From CAVPDE01 sp963702565 (GTDB lineage Bacteria; Desulfobacterota; DSM-4660; Desulfatiglandales; HGW-15), in NCBI GenBank assembly GCA_963702565.1, contig CAVPDE010000005.1:62001-126000 (forward strand): a DNA stretch of 64,000 nucleotides, in the 5' to 3' direction. The translations under genes were made by a program, and so were the position numbers. Shown here piece by piece: positions 15,403 to 23,849 of the stretch; position 1 is the stretch's first letter; each line of letters starts with the position of its first letter. The notes beneath the pieces are model-generated. The model was not told the DNA's origin and did no database searches. It worked only from the letters and a program-made list of their open reading frames with translations.

Positions 15403-16269
15403 CTAATTCGTGCGGCCGTTCTTCACCTCTGTCTTGGACTTGTAGAGGTTGGTGTCAGCAAGCCTCACGAACTCCGTGAGATTCATGTCTTCACTGTAAA
15501 CGGCATATCCCAGGCTCGCCCGCAATTCCCCGCTGTCTTTTATAGCAAACCGAACACGCTTTCCGATTTCCTCGGCAATCAGAATGTCCGAATCGATGAG
15601 AATGATGGCAAACTCATCGCCCCCATACCGGTAGCCCGAGTCAACGCCTTCCCGGATACTTCGCAGGATCGACTTTCCCACGTGCCTCAAGGCCTGATCT
15701 CCTGCAATGTGGCCGTGCCTGTCGTTGTATTCTTTGAAATTGTCCAGGTCGATGAGAATTAAGGCGAGTGGATGTTTCTGCCGCGTGGATCGCACAATCT
15801 CTTCCCTGAGGCGCATATAAAAATGCCGCTGATTGAACAAGCCGGTCAGGGAGTCTGTGACGGAGAGCCTGCTCAGTTCCTTCTTGAGATCGCGCTCGCT
15901 AATGCAGCGGACGATCTTGGCTTCGAGTTCTGCGATATCAATGGGTTTCTTAACGAAATCATTGGCACCGGCATTGATGATGTCGACGTACTTGAACTCT
16001 TCGGCGTAGCCCGTCATGGCGATCACGCCGACGGTCGGGAGGTTTTCCCTCGATCGGCGGATAAGTTCCATACCGTTCATTTCAGGCATTTTCATGTCCG
16101 CCAAAAGAAAGGTGTACGGTCGGTCTTTGAGCATTTTCAATGCCTCAGCACCGCTGGGCGCGCTTGCCGTGGGAAACTGCAGGGCTCCCAGGAGTTCCTT
16201 GAGCACCTCGCACACCCGTTGGTCATCGTCCACAACCAGGATCAATTCCTTTGCTTTATCAATGTTCAT
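15403..16269 (-). CDS. receiver-GGDEF response regulator (diguanylate cyclase)
   Basis: A 288-residue cytoplasmic regulator. The receiver (about 8-125) has D14-D15, phosphoacceptor Asp in LLADMKMPEMNG, and K in FVKKPID. The GGDEF domain starts near SVTDSLTGLFNQRHF and holds an intact active site RYGGDEFA, so it should make cyclic di-GMP when phosphorylated. The inhibitory RxxD site appears absent, with Glu at the Arg position. It lies 42 bases after miaB on the same strand and may be the last gene of that operon. The cognate kinase is not adjacent. Confidence 0.88.
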   Translation of the reverse strand: MNIDKAKELILVVDDDQRVCEVLKELLGALQFPTASAPSGAEALKMLKDRPYTFLLADMKMPEMNGMELIRRSRENLPTVGVIAMTGYAEEFKYVDIINAGANDFVKKPIDIAELEAKIVRCISERDLKKELSRLSVTDSLTGLFNQRHFYMRLREEIVRSTRQKHPLALILIDLDNFKEYNDRHGHIAGDQALRHVGKSILRSIREGVDSGYRYGGDEFAIILIDSDILIAEEIGKRVRFAIKDSGELRASLGYAVYSEDMNLTEFVRLADTNLYKSKTEVKNGRTN

Positions 16270-16311
16270 ATCTTGCCAAGTTTCTATGATCGGAATATTT
16301 TTAGTTTTATC

Positions 16312-17628
16312 TCAGGTTTCAAGGGAAGTCAACTCCCCCCAGAGAGAATTAAATGAAGCACGCTTAATATTTACATTAATTAGTTTACTTATGTATCTTT
16401 TACCGTTAATAAAGTTAACGACCTTATTGGTAGAGGTCCTTCCGGTGAGCTCCTGCCCTTTCTTGCTTGTCCCCTCAACCAGAACTTCAAGACTCTTGCC
16501 GATCAGCTCCCTGTTTTTGCTGAGCGTGATCTTCCTCTGAAGCTCCTGCAACCGAGCAAGTCTCCCGAGTTTTTGCGGCTCCGGGATTTTGCCTTCCATC
16601 CTTGCTGCCGGAGTTCCCGCTCTGTCGGAATACTTAAAAGAGAACAGGTTGTCGAATTCTACCCTGCGTATGAGCTCCAGGGTCAGTTCGAAGTCTTCGT
16701 CTGTCTCTCCGGGGAATCCTACCATCACGTCACTGGTCACAGCGATGCCGGGTCTAGCCTCTCTCAGCGCTCCGATGAGATCCATATATTTTTCCCGAGT
16801 GTAGCCGCGCTTCATAGCCCTCAGCACCCTATTGGATCCAGCCTGGAAAGGAAGGTGAATGTGAGAACAGAGTTTCTCCAAACGGGCAAAACACTGAATG
16901 AGCTCCGGGGAAAGATCTTTGGGATGCGAGGTGGTGAACCGTATTCGGTGAAGGCCCTTGATCTCATTCATAGCCTGGAGCAGTCCGGGAAATCGTATCT
17001 TTTCATGAACGTAGGAATTGACGTTCTGGCCGAGGAGCGTGATCTCTTTCACGCCTTGGAGAGCCAGGCTCCTGGCTTCGTTCAGAAGCTCCTGCGGGGG
17101 GCGGCTGGTTTCTCTACCCCGCACATAGGGAACAATGCAGTAAGAACAGTAGTTGTTACATCCTTCCATAATGGTGATGTAGGCTTTGACGCGGTGTTGG
17201 AAGTAGTCAAAACCGCCCAAAAAAGACACGGGCTTCCCCTGAGCATCAATGGCTGCAACTCTCATGCAGCCTTTTTCCGCTTTTCCCAGGATTCTCCTGA
17301 AGTTCCCGATCTCTCTTGGCCCCAGAACCAGATCCAGCCCCGGAAAGCGCTCAAGAAGGTCCACGCCCCTTTGTTGCGCCACGCAACCGGCCACAGCCAG
17401 AAGGAGTCTCGGGTTTTTCTTCTTCAGAGACGCGAGCCGACCCAGCCGGCTCAAGGCTTTCTGCTCTGCTTTGGCGCGTACAGAACAGGTGTTGAGGAGC
17501 ACGAAGTCCGCTTTCTCCGGATCGCTTGCGCGCAGGTAACCGGAATCCTCCAGGATACGGCTCAGGTGATCAGAATCATACTCATTCATCTGGCAGCCCA
17601 TGGTCTCTATGTAATAATGCTTGCTCAC
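16312..17628 (-). CDS. miaB: tRNA-2-methylthio-N6-dimethylallyladenosine synthase MiaB
   Basis: A 438-residue methylthiotransferase acting on A37 of tRNAs. It has the UPF0004 domain with its three Cys (ETMGCQMN, LLNTCSVR, VAGCVAQQ), the radical SAM motif GCNNYCSYCIVPYVRGRE, and the C-terminal TRAM domain (LVEGTSKKGQELTGRTSTNK). Length and motif order fit MiaB rather than RimO or MtaB. The last 100 coding bases are unusually AT-rich for the region. It sits 15 bases after the DUF4911 gene, in an apparent nadK-DUF4911-miaB-GGDEF operon. Confidence 0.93.
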   Translation of the reverse strand: MSKHYYIETMGCQMNEYDSDHLSRILEDSGYLRASDPEKADFVLLNTCSVRAKAEQKALSRLGRLASLKKKNPRLLLAVAGCVAQQRGVDLLERFPGLDLVLGPREIGNFRRILGKAEKGCMRVAAIDAQGKPVSFLGGFDYFQHRVKAYITIMEGCNNYCSYCIVPYVRGRETSRPPQELLNEARSLALQGVKEITLLGQNVNSYVHEKIRFPGLLQAMNEIKGLHRIRFTTSHPKDLSPELIQCFARLEKLCSHIHLPFQAGSNRVLRAMKRGYTREKYMDLIGALREARPGIAVTSDVMVGFPGETDEDFELTLELIRRVEFDNLFSFKYSDRAGTPAARMEGKIPEPQKLGRLARLQELQRKITLSKNRELIGKSLEVLVEGTSKKGQELTGRTSTNKVVNFINGKRYISKLINVNIKRASFNSLWGELTSLET

Positions 17629-17643
17629 TCTCAGCTCTTCGCT

Positions 17644-17865
17644 CTAGGCTGCCACCGCTTCCAGGGGGATTCCTTCCTGCTCTCTCAAGGCCGCGATCAG
17701 CCGTGAAATCCATTCTTCGCACCCTGGTGCAATCAAAAGCTCAATCACGGCCTGAGCAGGATCAACGGTTCTCACCACCGCCATCCCGTCATAGGCCTCG
17801 ATGGTGGTGCGGAGATAGTGGATGTCTTCCCGGTTCACCCTGAACATCCATTTTGTCGTTTCCAA
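17644..17865 (-). CDS. DUF4911 protein
   Basis: A 73-residue protein that I recognise as DUF4911: WMFRVNREDIHYLRTTIEAYDGMAVVRT, then VIELLIAPGCEEWI. The alternation suggests a small alpha-beta domain that may bind a ligand or act as a regulator, but its function is not known. It lies between nadK and miaB with gaps of 29 and 15 bases, so it is likely part of the same operon. Confidence 0.75.
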   Translation of the reverse strand: METTKWMFRVNREDIHYLRTTIEAYDGMAVVRTVDPAQAVIELLIAPGCEEWISRLIAALREQEGIPLEAVAA

Positions 17866-17894
17866 GGTTCAAATCCCTCCGCTCCTTATCCCCT

Positions 17895-18800
17895 TCACCC
17901 TCTTTTCTGTCTTTCGGGTTCGTCACGGCTGTTGAAAGGGGCGCCTCCCCACATGAGCTTTTCTCGCAAGATCTCGAAGTAGCTCTGATCCGGCGACTTG
18001 ATGAGCTTGAGCTTCTCTTTGGCGTTCTGAATGAGCACCTTGTCCCCCTGAAACAGGTCAAATCCCACCTGGCCGTCAAAGGTCAAGCTCACCCTCTCCT
18101 CCCCTCTTTTGCTGAGCGTGATTGAGACCACGTGGGATTCCGGCAGGAGGATCGGCCGGTTGGTCAGGGTAAAAGGACAGATGGGAGTGAGAATGAAACT
18201 CGACATCGTGGGATAGAGGATGGGGCCCCCGGCGGAGAGATTGTAGGCCGTAGATCCGGTCGGTGTGGATACGATGAGCCCGTCTGCCCTGAAGGTCGTG
18301 AGAAACTGGTCATTGATGAATACATCCAGATCAATGATCCGGGCAAGCGCCCCTTTGTTGATGACCACGTCGTTGAGGACCAGGAAACGGCAAGTCTCCG
18401 TGCCTTGCCTCACCACCACCGCCTCCAGCATGAGCCTGGTTTCCACCTCCAGGCGACCCTCGAGCATGAGTTCCACCGCGGGATAGAGCTTCCTCAAAGG
18501 GATCTCCGTGAGAAAACCCAAGCCTCCCAGATTAACGCCCAGGATTGGGACTCCATAACGCGCTACCCTGCGTGCAGCGCCGAGCAGGGTTCCGTCCCCT
18601 CCGAGAACGACCACGAATTGCACTTCCCTGGGCACAAAGGAAGGCTCTTCAAAACAGGCATTCATGGCCGCCCTCGCGCCCATCTCCTCGGAGAAAACCG
18701 TGATTCCTCTTTCCCTGAGCCACTGTTCAAGCTTGAGCGCCTGTTCTTTGGCCGGCTCATAGTGATGCTTGTAAATGATTCCAACCGACCTCTGACTCAT
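17895..18800 (-). CDS. nadK: NAD kinase
   Basis: A 301-residue ATP-NAD kinase that makes NADP. The diagnostic GGDG motif is at 67-70 (VVLGGDGTLLGAAR), with LGVNLGGLGFLTEI, the ligand-binding LNDVVINKG and STPTGSTAYNLSAGGPI following. The frame is open to 18887 but ATG at 18800 has GGAGG 8 bases upstream and starts directly at the family N-terminus (MSQRSVGIIYK), so I use it. It heads a group with DUF4911 and miaB. Confidence 0.93.
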   Translation of the reverse strand: MSQRSVGIIYKHHYEPAKEQALKLEQWLRERGITVFSEEMGARAAMNACFEEPSFVPREVQFVVVLGGDGTLLGAARRVARYGVPILGVNLGGLGFLTEIPLRKLYPAVELMLEGRLEVETRLMLEAVVVRQGTETCRFLVLNDVVINKGALARIIDLDVFINDQFLTTFRADGLIVSTPTGSTAYNLSAGGPILYPTMSSFILTPICPFTLTNRPILLPESHVVSITLSKRGEERVSLTFDGQVGFDLFQGDKVLIQNAKEKLKLIKSPDQSYFEILREKLMWGGAPFNSRDEPERQKRG

Positions 18801-18969
18801 AGATGATCCTCCAAATGCTGGCCTTCGGCCCACATCCATTGATTGTTTAACATTTAGCCTTTCCCATTGATCATAGCGAAAAAGCAAGAACCGTTCTTTT
18901 AATATTTGATGGCTTCACAAAAAGTGCGAAGTTCAATGCCCAATGTTCAATGTTAACTCTTCAGCGAAT

Positions 18970-20700
18970 CTACACAAAAAGCGGCACTTCGGCAAATACC
19001 CGCACGTCCACCAGTCCCCTGTCCGTAAGTTTAAGCTCCGGGATCACGGGCAGGCTGAGGAAAGAAAGGGCCATGAACGGCTCAGGCAGGATGCAGCCCA
19101 GGGATTTCGCACCACGGGAAAGCGTCTTGATCTGGGTGCTGAGGGACTCGAGGGGCTCTCTGGACATGAGACCTCCAATTTCGAGCGCTGCCTTCGCCAG
19201 AATCCGCCCGCCCTCTGCAACAGCCAGCCCGCCCCCCATGCGCCGGACCTCTTCAAGAGCGGTGATCAGGTCGATATCCTCCACGCCTACGGCAATGAGG
19301 TTGTGTGAATCGTGAGCCACAGAGGAAGCGAGCGCGCCTCTTTGCAGCCCGAAGCCGTGGACCAGACCGCGGCCTATCCTGCCGGTTCCCTTGTGGCGTT
19401 CCAGGACCACCAGCTTGAGAATGTCTTTAGGGATGTCCGAAATCACCCATCCCTTGACGGACAGGACTTCCTCTATGCGCTCCCTGGTAAGAATCTGGCC
19501 CGGGATCACTTCGATGACCCTGGCCCTGGCGCCCTCTTTGCGGATTCCGAAAGCCCCCACGCTGAGCGGAGGGATGCGGACCGGCCACGAGGGGAGGTTC
19601 TCTTCCTTCCCTTTTGGGAAATGACAGATCTTCCCGGCCATGGCCACCAGGCGGCCGTCCTTGTAGACCCTCTCTGCAGAAAAGGTCTCCAGGTTTTCCA
19701 AGACCACCAGGTCCGCCCGATAGCCCGGTGCAACAGCGCCACGGCCGCGGAGCCGGAAATGCTCCGCCGGATGAAGCGTGACCATTTGAAGCGCGGTCAA
19801 GGGATCCAGGCCCAATCGAACCGCTTTACTGAGCACATGATCGAGGTGGCCCTTTTCGAGCAAGTCCTCCGGATGAAGATCGTCGGTCACAAAACAGAAC
19901 CGCCTGCTGTTTTTCGGGTTCACTAGGGGGACCAGCGCTTCCAAGTTCTTGGCAGAAGTCCCTTCGCGGATCATGATCATCATGCCGGCGCGTAGCTTCT
20001 CCTCGGCTTCCTGCAAGTCGCTCGTCTCATGGTCCGACTGAATCCCAGCCGAGCAGTAGGCCTGGAGATCGTGGCCCTTGATCGAAGGGGCGTGACCGTC
20101 AATCAGCCCCCCTCTGAAGAGCAGCAGCTTCGCGAGCACTTTCTCATCCCCTCCAAGCACGCCAGGATAATTCATCATCTCAGCGAGCCCGAGGATCCTC
20201 GGTTCCTCTCTCAGGGAAGCGAGCGCTTCCTGGTCCAGAGAGGCCCCGGAAGTCTCAAGGGACGTCGCCGGCACGCACGAAGGGGCCATGAAGAAGAGGT
20301 CAAAGGGGAGCGCCTCGCTTTCCCGCAACATGAACCGAATTCCCTCTACACCCATCACGTTCGCAATCTCATGGGGGTCGGAGACAATGGCGGTTGTTCC
20401 ATGCACCAGGAGGGCGGCGGCAAGCCGTGAGGGGAGGAGCATGGTGCTTTCCACGTGCATGTGGCCGTCGATCAGCCCCGGCGCGATGTGCCGGCCTTGG
20501 GCATCCACCTCCAGTTCGCCTGTGTAGTCTTCACCCACGCCGACGATCACGCCCTGATGGACGGCCACATCCCTGTCCAGGATCTCTCCGGAAAAGACAT
20601 TGACCACCCTGCCCTTCTTGAGGACCAGATCAGAGGGGATCTGCCGTCGAGCCGCCCTGATCCGCTGCTGGATGAGTTCAATGTTCTCTTTGTCGTTCAT
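18970..20700 (-). CDS. ade: adenine deaminase
   Basis: A 576-residue amidohydrolase converting adenine to hypoxanthine and ammonia. Metal-binding and family motifs visible are GLIDGHMHVESTM, SDPHEIANVMG, NYPGVLGGDEKVLAKL, DGHAPSIKG, and the C-terminal domain with VAHDSHNLIAVG. Length is typical of Ade. The frame is open upstream into the C-rich repeat at 20722-20840; I start at ATG 20700, where family homology begins (MNDKENIELI). With the nucleoside phosphorylase and MTA/SAH deaminase nearby it forms a purine salvage group. Confidence 0.92.
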   Translation of the reverse strand: MNDKENIELIQQRIRAARRQIPSDLVLKKGRVVNVFSGEILDRDVAVHQGVIVGVGEDYTGELEVDAQGRHIAPGLIDGHMHVESTMLLPSRLAAALLVHGTTAIVSDPHEIANVMGVEGIRFMLRESEALPFDLFFMAPSCVPATSLETSGASLDQEALASLREEPRILGLAEMMNYPGVLGGDEKVLAKLLLFRGGLIDGHAPSIKGHDLQAYCSAGIQSDHETSDLQEAEEKLRAGMMIMIREGTSAKNLEALVPLVNPKNSRRFCFVTDDLHPEDLLEKGHLDHVLSKAVRLGLDPLTALQMVTLHPAEHFRLRGRGAVAPGYRADLVVLENLETFSAERVYKDGRLVAMAGKICHFPKGKEENLPSWPVRIPPLSVGAFGIRKEGARARVIEVIPGQILTRERIEEVLSVKGWVISDIPKDILKLVVLERHKGTGRIGRGLVHGFGLQRGALASSVAHDSHNLIAVGVEDIDLITALEEVRRMGGGLAVAEGGRILAKAALEIGGLMSREPLESLSTQIKTLSRGAKSLGCILPEPFMALSFLSLPVIPELKLTDRGLVDVRVFAEVPLFV

Positions 20701-20721
20701 GCGGATTGCTTGCCTGTACCA

Positions 20722-20840
20722 CCACCCCTCCCCCTTGAGGGGGGAGGGCAAGGGTGGGGGTGAAAAAGTTGATCGATAGTGCTTACCTTGCCTGGTCACC
20801 CCTCCCCTTGATCCCCTCCCGCCAAGGGAGGGGATTACAC
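20722..20840. repeat. C/G-rich palindromic repeat (CCCTCCCC type)
   Basis: Two short C-rich/G-rich inverted segments (CCCCTCCCCCTTGAGGGGGG near 20727, CCCTCCCGCCAAGGGAGGGG near 20816) separate ade from the upstream kinase gene. Related sequence recurs at 35988-36040. Such elements are widespread intergenic palindromes. Confidence 0.55.
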
Positions 20841-20879
20841 TTATCAGATGCGGGGTTCCGCCCACTCAGGCAGAGCCGC

Positions 20880-21482
20880 TTATCGGGTGATTTTGCCAAC
20901 GACAAACCAATCCGTCTCAAGGTCCGACGTGGTATCCACCAGAAGGTGAAGAATGTCCAGGGCTGGAAAGAGGCGTTTCAGGTCTTCGAGGTCCACGGGC
21001 TCGAACTTCTTCTTGTTGTTGAGGTAGGCCTGTTCAGTGAGGGCATTGGACTCATAGTTCTCCTTGCTTCTTTGCGAGATTCGCCGGAGGGAGACTTCCT
21101 GGGGACACTGCGTCTGCTGAATGACGAAACGCTTTCGATTCTTCGCCGCGACCTGGGCAGCCCGCCGTCTCAGAGACTGGCTCACGAAGGTGGCGTCAAA
21201 AAGAATGCTTTCGCCTTTTGCCGAGAGTTCTTCGCCCAGCCTGAACATTTCATCGTAGACGAGCTTTCTCTTGTCCATATTGGAGGCGACCTTTTCGTCA
21301 AAAATGTCTTCACCCTTCAACACCTCGAGGCGGATCATGTCGGTGCGGAGGATGGCGTATCCTTTGAGCCTGGCGATCACTTCCGTAGTTTCCGTCTTGT
21401 AGGATGCGGGAAGACCGCACGCGATGAGCACGGTATCCGGTCCCAGTTCTTTCTTCATGAAATCAATAAAAGGTTCTCTCAT
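20880..21482 (-). CDS. AAA_33/COG0645-type P-loop kinase
   Basis: A 200-residue P-loop protein. The Walker A segment CGLPASYKTETTEVIA is a GxxxSxKT variant. A Walker-B-like strand ILFDATFVS follows, and the ends of the substrate lid (RISQRSKENYESNALTEQAY) fit the COG0645 family. These domains usually form the C-terminal half of a single bifunctional protein whose N-terminal half is an aminoglycoside phosphotransferase-like kinase (COG2187). That half is the neighbouring gene here, so the pair probably works together. Substrate unknown. Confidence 0.75.
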   Translation of the reverse strand: MREPFIDFMKKELGPDTVLIACGLPASYKTETTEVIARLKGYAILRTDMIRLEVLKGEDIFDEKVASNMDKRKLVYDEMFRLGEELSAKGESILFDATFVSQSLRRRAAQVAAKNRKRFVIQQTQCPQEVSLRRISQRSKENYESNALTEQAYLNNKKKFEPVDLEDLKRLFPALDILHLLVDTTSDLETDWFVVGKITR

Positions 21483-21508
21483 TTCGTCTTCTCCCTGTGG
21501 GATTTAAG

Positions 21509-21591
21509 GTTCAAGGTACATGGCGCACGGTGCACGGCAAAATCCAAACCAAAAGGGGTTTCCGTGTACCGGAGACCTTGTACCGTGTACC
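21509..21591. repeat. word-repeat palindrome (GGTGCACGG / CCGTGTACC type)
   Basis: It occupies the 151-base gap between the two kinase genes. The left arm ends GCGCACGGTGCACGG (to 21537) and the right arm runs CCGTGTACC to CCGTGTACC (21562-21591), imperfectly complementary. It belongs with the copy at 6851-6920. Confidence 0.6.
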
Positions 21592-21633
21592 CGCTTGATT
21601 CCAAGGCGAAGCCAGGCTGCAAAACCCAACTCC

Positions 21634-22635
21634 TCATGAAAGGTAGGAACAGGCGAGCGAAAAATACTTTTTCGCCCTCTGGACCGCCTTGTCCTTGTCC
21701 CCAGAGCTGATCGTCGGGTCGTCGACCTGAAAGCTGTTCACCTTTCCGCGCACGACGGCTCGATACGCTTTATAGAAATCAAGGAGAGGCTCCACAGCCT
21801 CCTCACCGGCGGATTTCCTGTAATGCTTCCAGAGCGAGGCCGAATAACTCTTTCCCCCGTGATATTCGAGATCCATCAGCAGAAACGCAATATCGGCCAC
21901 CGTGTCACTGTAACGAAAGCGCTCGTTGAATTCAATGCAATCGATGATGGAAAGATTTCTTGAAAAGCAGACATGCTCCATGTGCAGATCGCCGTGACAG
22001 TCTCTGATTTTTCCTTGCTGGATTCTCTTGCCGAAGAGCTCGCGCCTTGTCCGGTAAAAGTGATCGGTCCAATCCAGAAGAGCGCCGAACTGCTCTTTTT
22101 TGATGCTGACCCCAATGTATTTGTGGATCTGCGCAAAGTTTTCGTCCGTGTTGATTCTGAACCGGTCCGGTTCTCCGAACCCATCGATTTCCTGGCTTCT
22201 CAAGGCACGACCGTGAAAGATCGCCAAGGTTCGAGCCAGGCGCTGGAGGTGGTTTTCAGTGAGGGCTCCCCGCTCGTAAAGGGATTTCATCAACCGTTGT
22301 TCTGAAATCCGCTTCATCTTCACCGCATGCTCGGCAACCTCCCCTTTCCTGGAGCGCATGCTGTATTTCTTCCCGTCGAAACGGATAGGGAGAACGCTGA
22401 GATAGATGTCTTTTGCAAGGCGCCTGTTGAGGTTCAATTCCTGCCGGCAATAGAAGGCTCTTTTTTCAAAGGTGGTGAAATCGAGGAATCCGAAATTGAC
22501 AGGTTTTTTCACCTTGTAAACGAAGTCATCCGCCACAAAAACGAGCGAGATATGGGTCTGAACCAGCAGGACCCCCTGGGTGGGATCAGGGAGGGACTCA
22601 GGTTTCAGAAGATCTTCGATCATCGTTTCAAGCAT
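21634..22635 (-). CDS. COG2187-type aminoglycoside phosphotransferase-like kinase
   Basis: A 333-residue protein with a protein-kinase-like fold. The N-terminal lobe has FVYKVKKPVNFGFLDFTTFEKR (Lys for ATP). The catalytic loop is DCHGDLHMEHVCF, with the metal Asp in IIDCIEFNERFRYSDTVADIAFL. These are the COG2187 signatures. The usual C-terminal P-loop domain is missing and is encoded by the next gene (20880-21482). The physiological substrate is unknown; antibiotic resistance is not implied. Confidence 0.8.
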   Translation of the reverse strand: MLETMIEDLLKPESLPDPTQGVLLVQTHISLVFVADDFVYKVKKPVNFGFLDFTTFEKRAFYCRQELNLNRRLAKDIYLSVLPIRFDGKKYSMRSRKGEVAEHAVKMKRISEQRLMKSLYERGALTENHLQRLARTLAIFHGRALRSQEIDGFGEPDRFRINTDENFAQIHKYIGVSIKKEQFGALLDWTDHFYRTRRELFGKRIQQGKIRDCHGDLHMEHVCFSRNLSIIDCIEFNERFRYSDTVADIAFLLMDLEYHGGKSYSASLWKHYRKSAGEEAVEPLLDFYKAYRAVVRGKVNSFQVDDPTISSGDKDKAVQRAKKYFSLACSYLS

Positions 22636-22761
22636 GGTTCACCTCGAGGTTTCAGGTAGAAAGGTCATAGCGTACAATGTCTTTTAACTGCAAGTATTTT
22701 GTGCTAATTAGGGCTCATTGAGAAATCCACTGTTTGTGGCAAGACACGAGGAGAGAGGACC

Positions 22762-23574
22762 ATGATCGAGAAGATCCGGGAGGCCGCAGACTTCCTTTTG
22801 AACAAGATCCCGTTTCCCCCCAGAATCGGCCTGATCACGGGAACCGGGCTGGGAGATCTTACCAAGAATGTTGAGGTTCATCTCCGCATCCCCTATCAGG
22901 AGATCCCCCATTTCCCCGTCTCAACCATCATGGGGCACAAAGGCACTCTGGTCATCGGCCGGCTTGGGAAACAGACCGTTATCGCCATGGAAGGAAGATT
23001 TCATCTCTATGAAGGCTATTCTCCCGAAGAGGTGATCTTTCCTGTACGGGTCATGGCCAGACTCGGCGCTGAGTTCCTGGTGATCTCCAGCGCTGCTGGC
23101 GGCGTGGACCCTTTGTTTGAGCCCGCGGACATCATGGTGGTGACGGACCACATCAATCTGACTGGAAGGAATCCTCTCCTCGGCCCTAACCTGGATTCTT
23201 TCGGGCCCCGCTTCCCGGACATGTCCCAGGTCTATGATCCGGTCCTCATCGGGTTGGCAAAAAAGAAAAGTCTGGAACTGGGGATCCTTCTCAGACAAGG
23301 AGTGTATGTGGGGATCCTGGGGCCAAGTTTGGAGACGCCTGCTGAAACACGTTTTCTTCGAATGGCGGGTGCAGATGCCGTTGGAATGTCCACGGTGCTC
23401 GAAGGGATCGCTGCGGTCCACTGCGGCCTTCGCGTGCTGGCGATCGTAGCCATCACGAATGTGAACATTCCGGAACAGATGAGGAAGATCTCCATCGAAG
23501 AGGTCATTGCCACGGCAGGCAAAGCCGGAGCAAAGCTGGCGCCACTGCTCGAAGGAGTAATCTCAAGCTTGTAG
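22762..23574 (+). CDS. purine nucleoside phosphorylase
   Basis: A 270-residue trimeric-type (class I) phosphorylase that splits inosine or guanosine with phosphate. Motifs are the phosphate-binding GTGLGDL (from 27), PHFPVSTIMGHKG, MEGRFHLYEGY, SSAAGGVDP, and the base-site GMSTVLEGIAA with Asn in AITNVN. Length fits PNP (PunA/DeoD-like family) better than MTA phosphorylase. GGAGAGAGGACC precedes the ATG. It lies before the MTA/SAH deaminase on the same strand. Confidence 0.9.
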   Translation: MIEKIREAADFLLNKIPFPPRIGLITGTGLGDLTKNVEVHLRIPYQEIPHFPVSTIMGHKGTLVIGRLGKQTVIAMEGRFHLYEGYSPEEVIFPVRVMARLGAEFLVISSAAGGVDPLFEPADIMVVTDHINLTGRNPLLGPNLDSFGPRFPDMSQVYDPVLIGLAKKKSLELGILLRQGVYVGILGPSLETPAETRFLRMAGADAVGMSTVLEGIAAVHCGLRVLAIVAITNVNIPEQMRKISIEEVIATAGKAGAKLAPLLEGVISSL

Positions 23575-23621
23575 CGCAAAATGTATTTGGATATCGAAAT
23601 GTGACATTACTTGTGTGAAAG

Positions 23622-23815
23622 ACAAAAACCCGAAATCCGAAGCACGAAATCGGAAATGGTTCGACAAACTCACCACCCTGAGCCATGTCGAAGGGCAATA
23701 TCCAATGACCAAAATTCAAATGGTGAAAATGGTAAGTCGCTGCGTTTGTATTTCGAACATTAGAGCATTGGTATTTTGAATTTGTTTCGGATTTCGGATT
23801 TCGCGCTTCGAATTT
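23622..23815. repeat. word-repeat palindrome (CCGAAATCCGAAG / CGGATTTCGG type)
   Basis: It fills the gap between the phosphorylase and the deaminase. The left arm (CCGAAATCCGAAGCACGAAA near 23629) is complemented by the right arm (CGGATTTCGGATTTCGCGC near 23789). The inner part has further near-complementary words (CCAAAATTCAAATGG, GGTATTTTGAATTTG). A TCGACAAACTCA...TGTCGAAGGGC segment sits between. Confidence 0.6.
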
Positions 23816-23849
23816 GGGCTTGCCAGAGGCCCTGATTGGGAGACTGACA

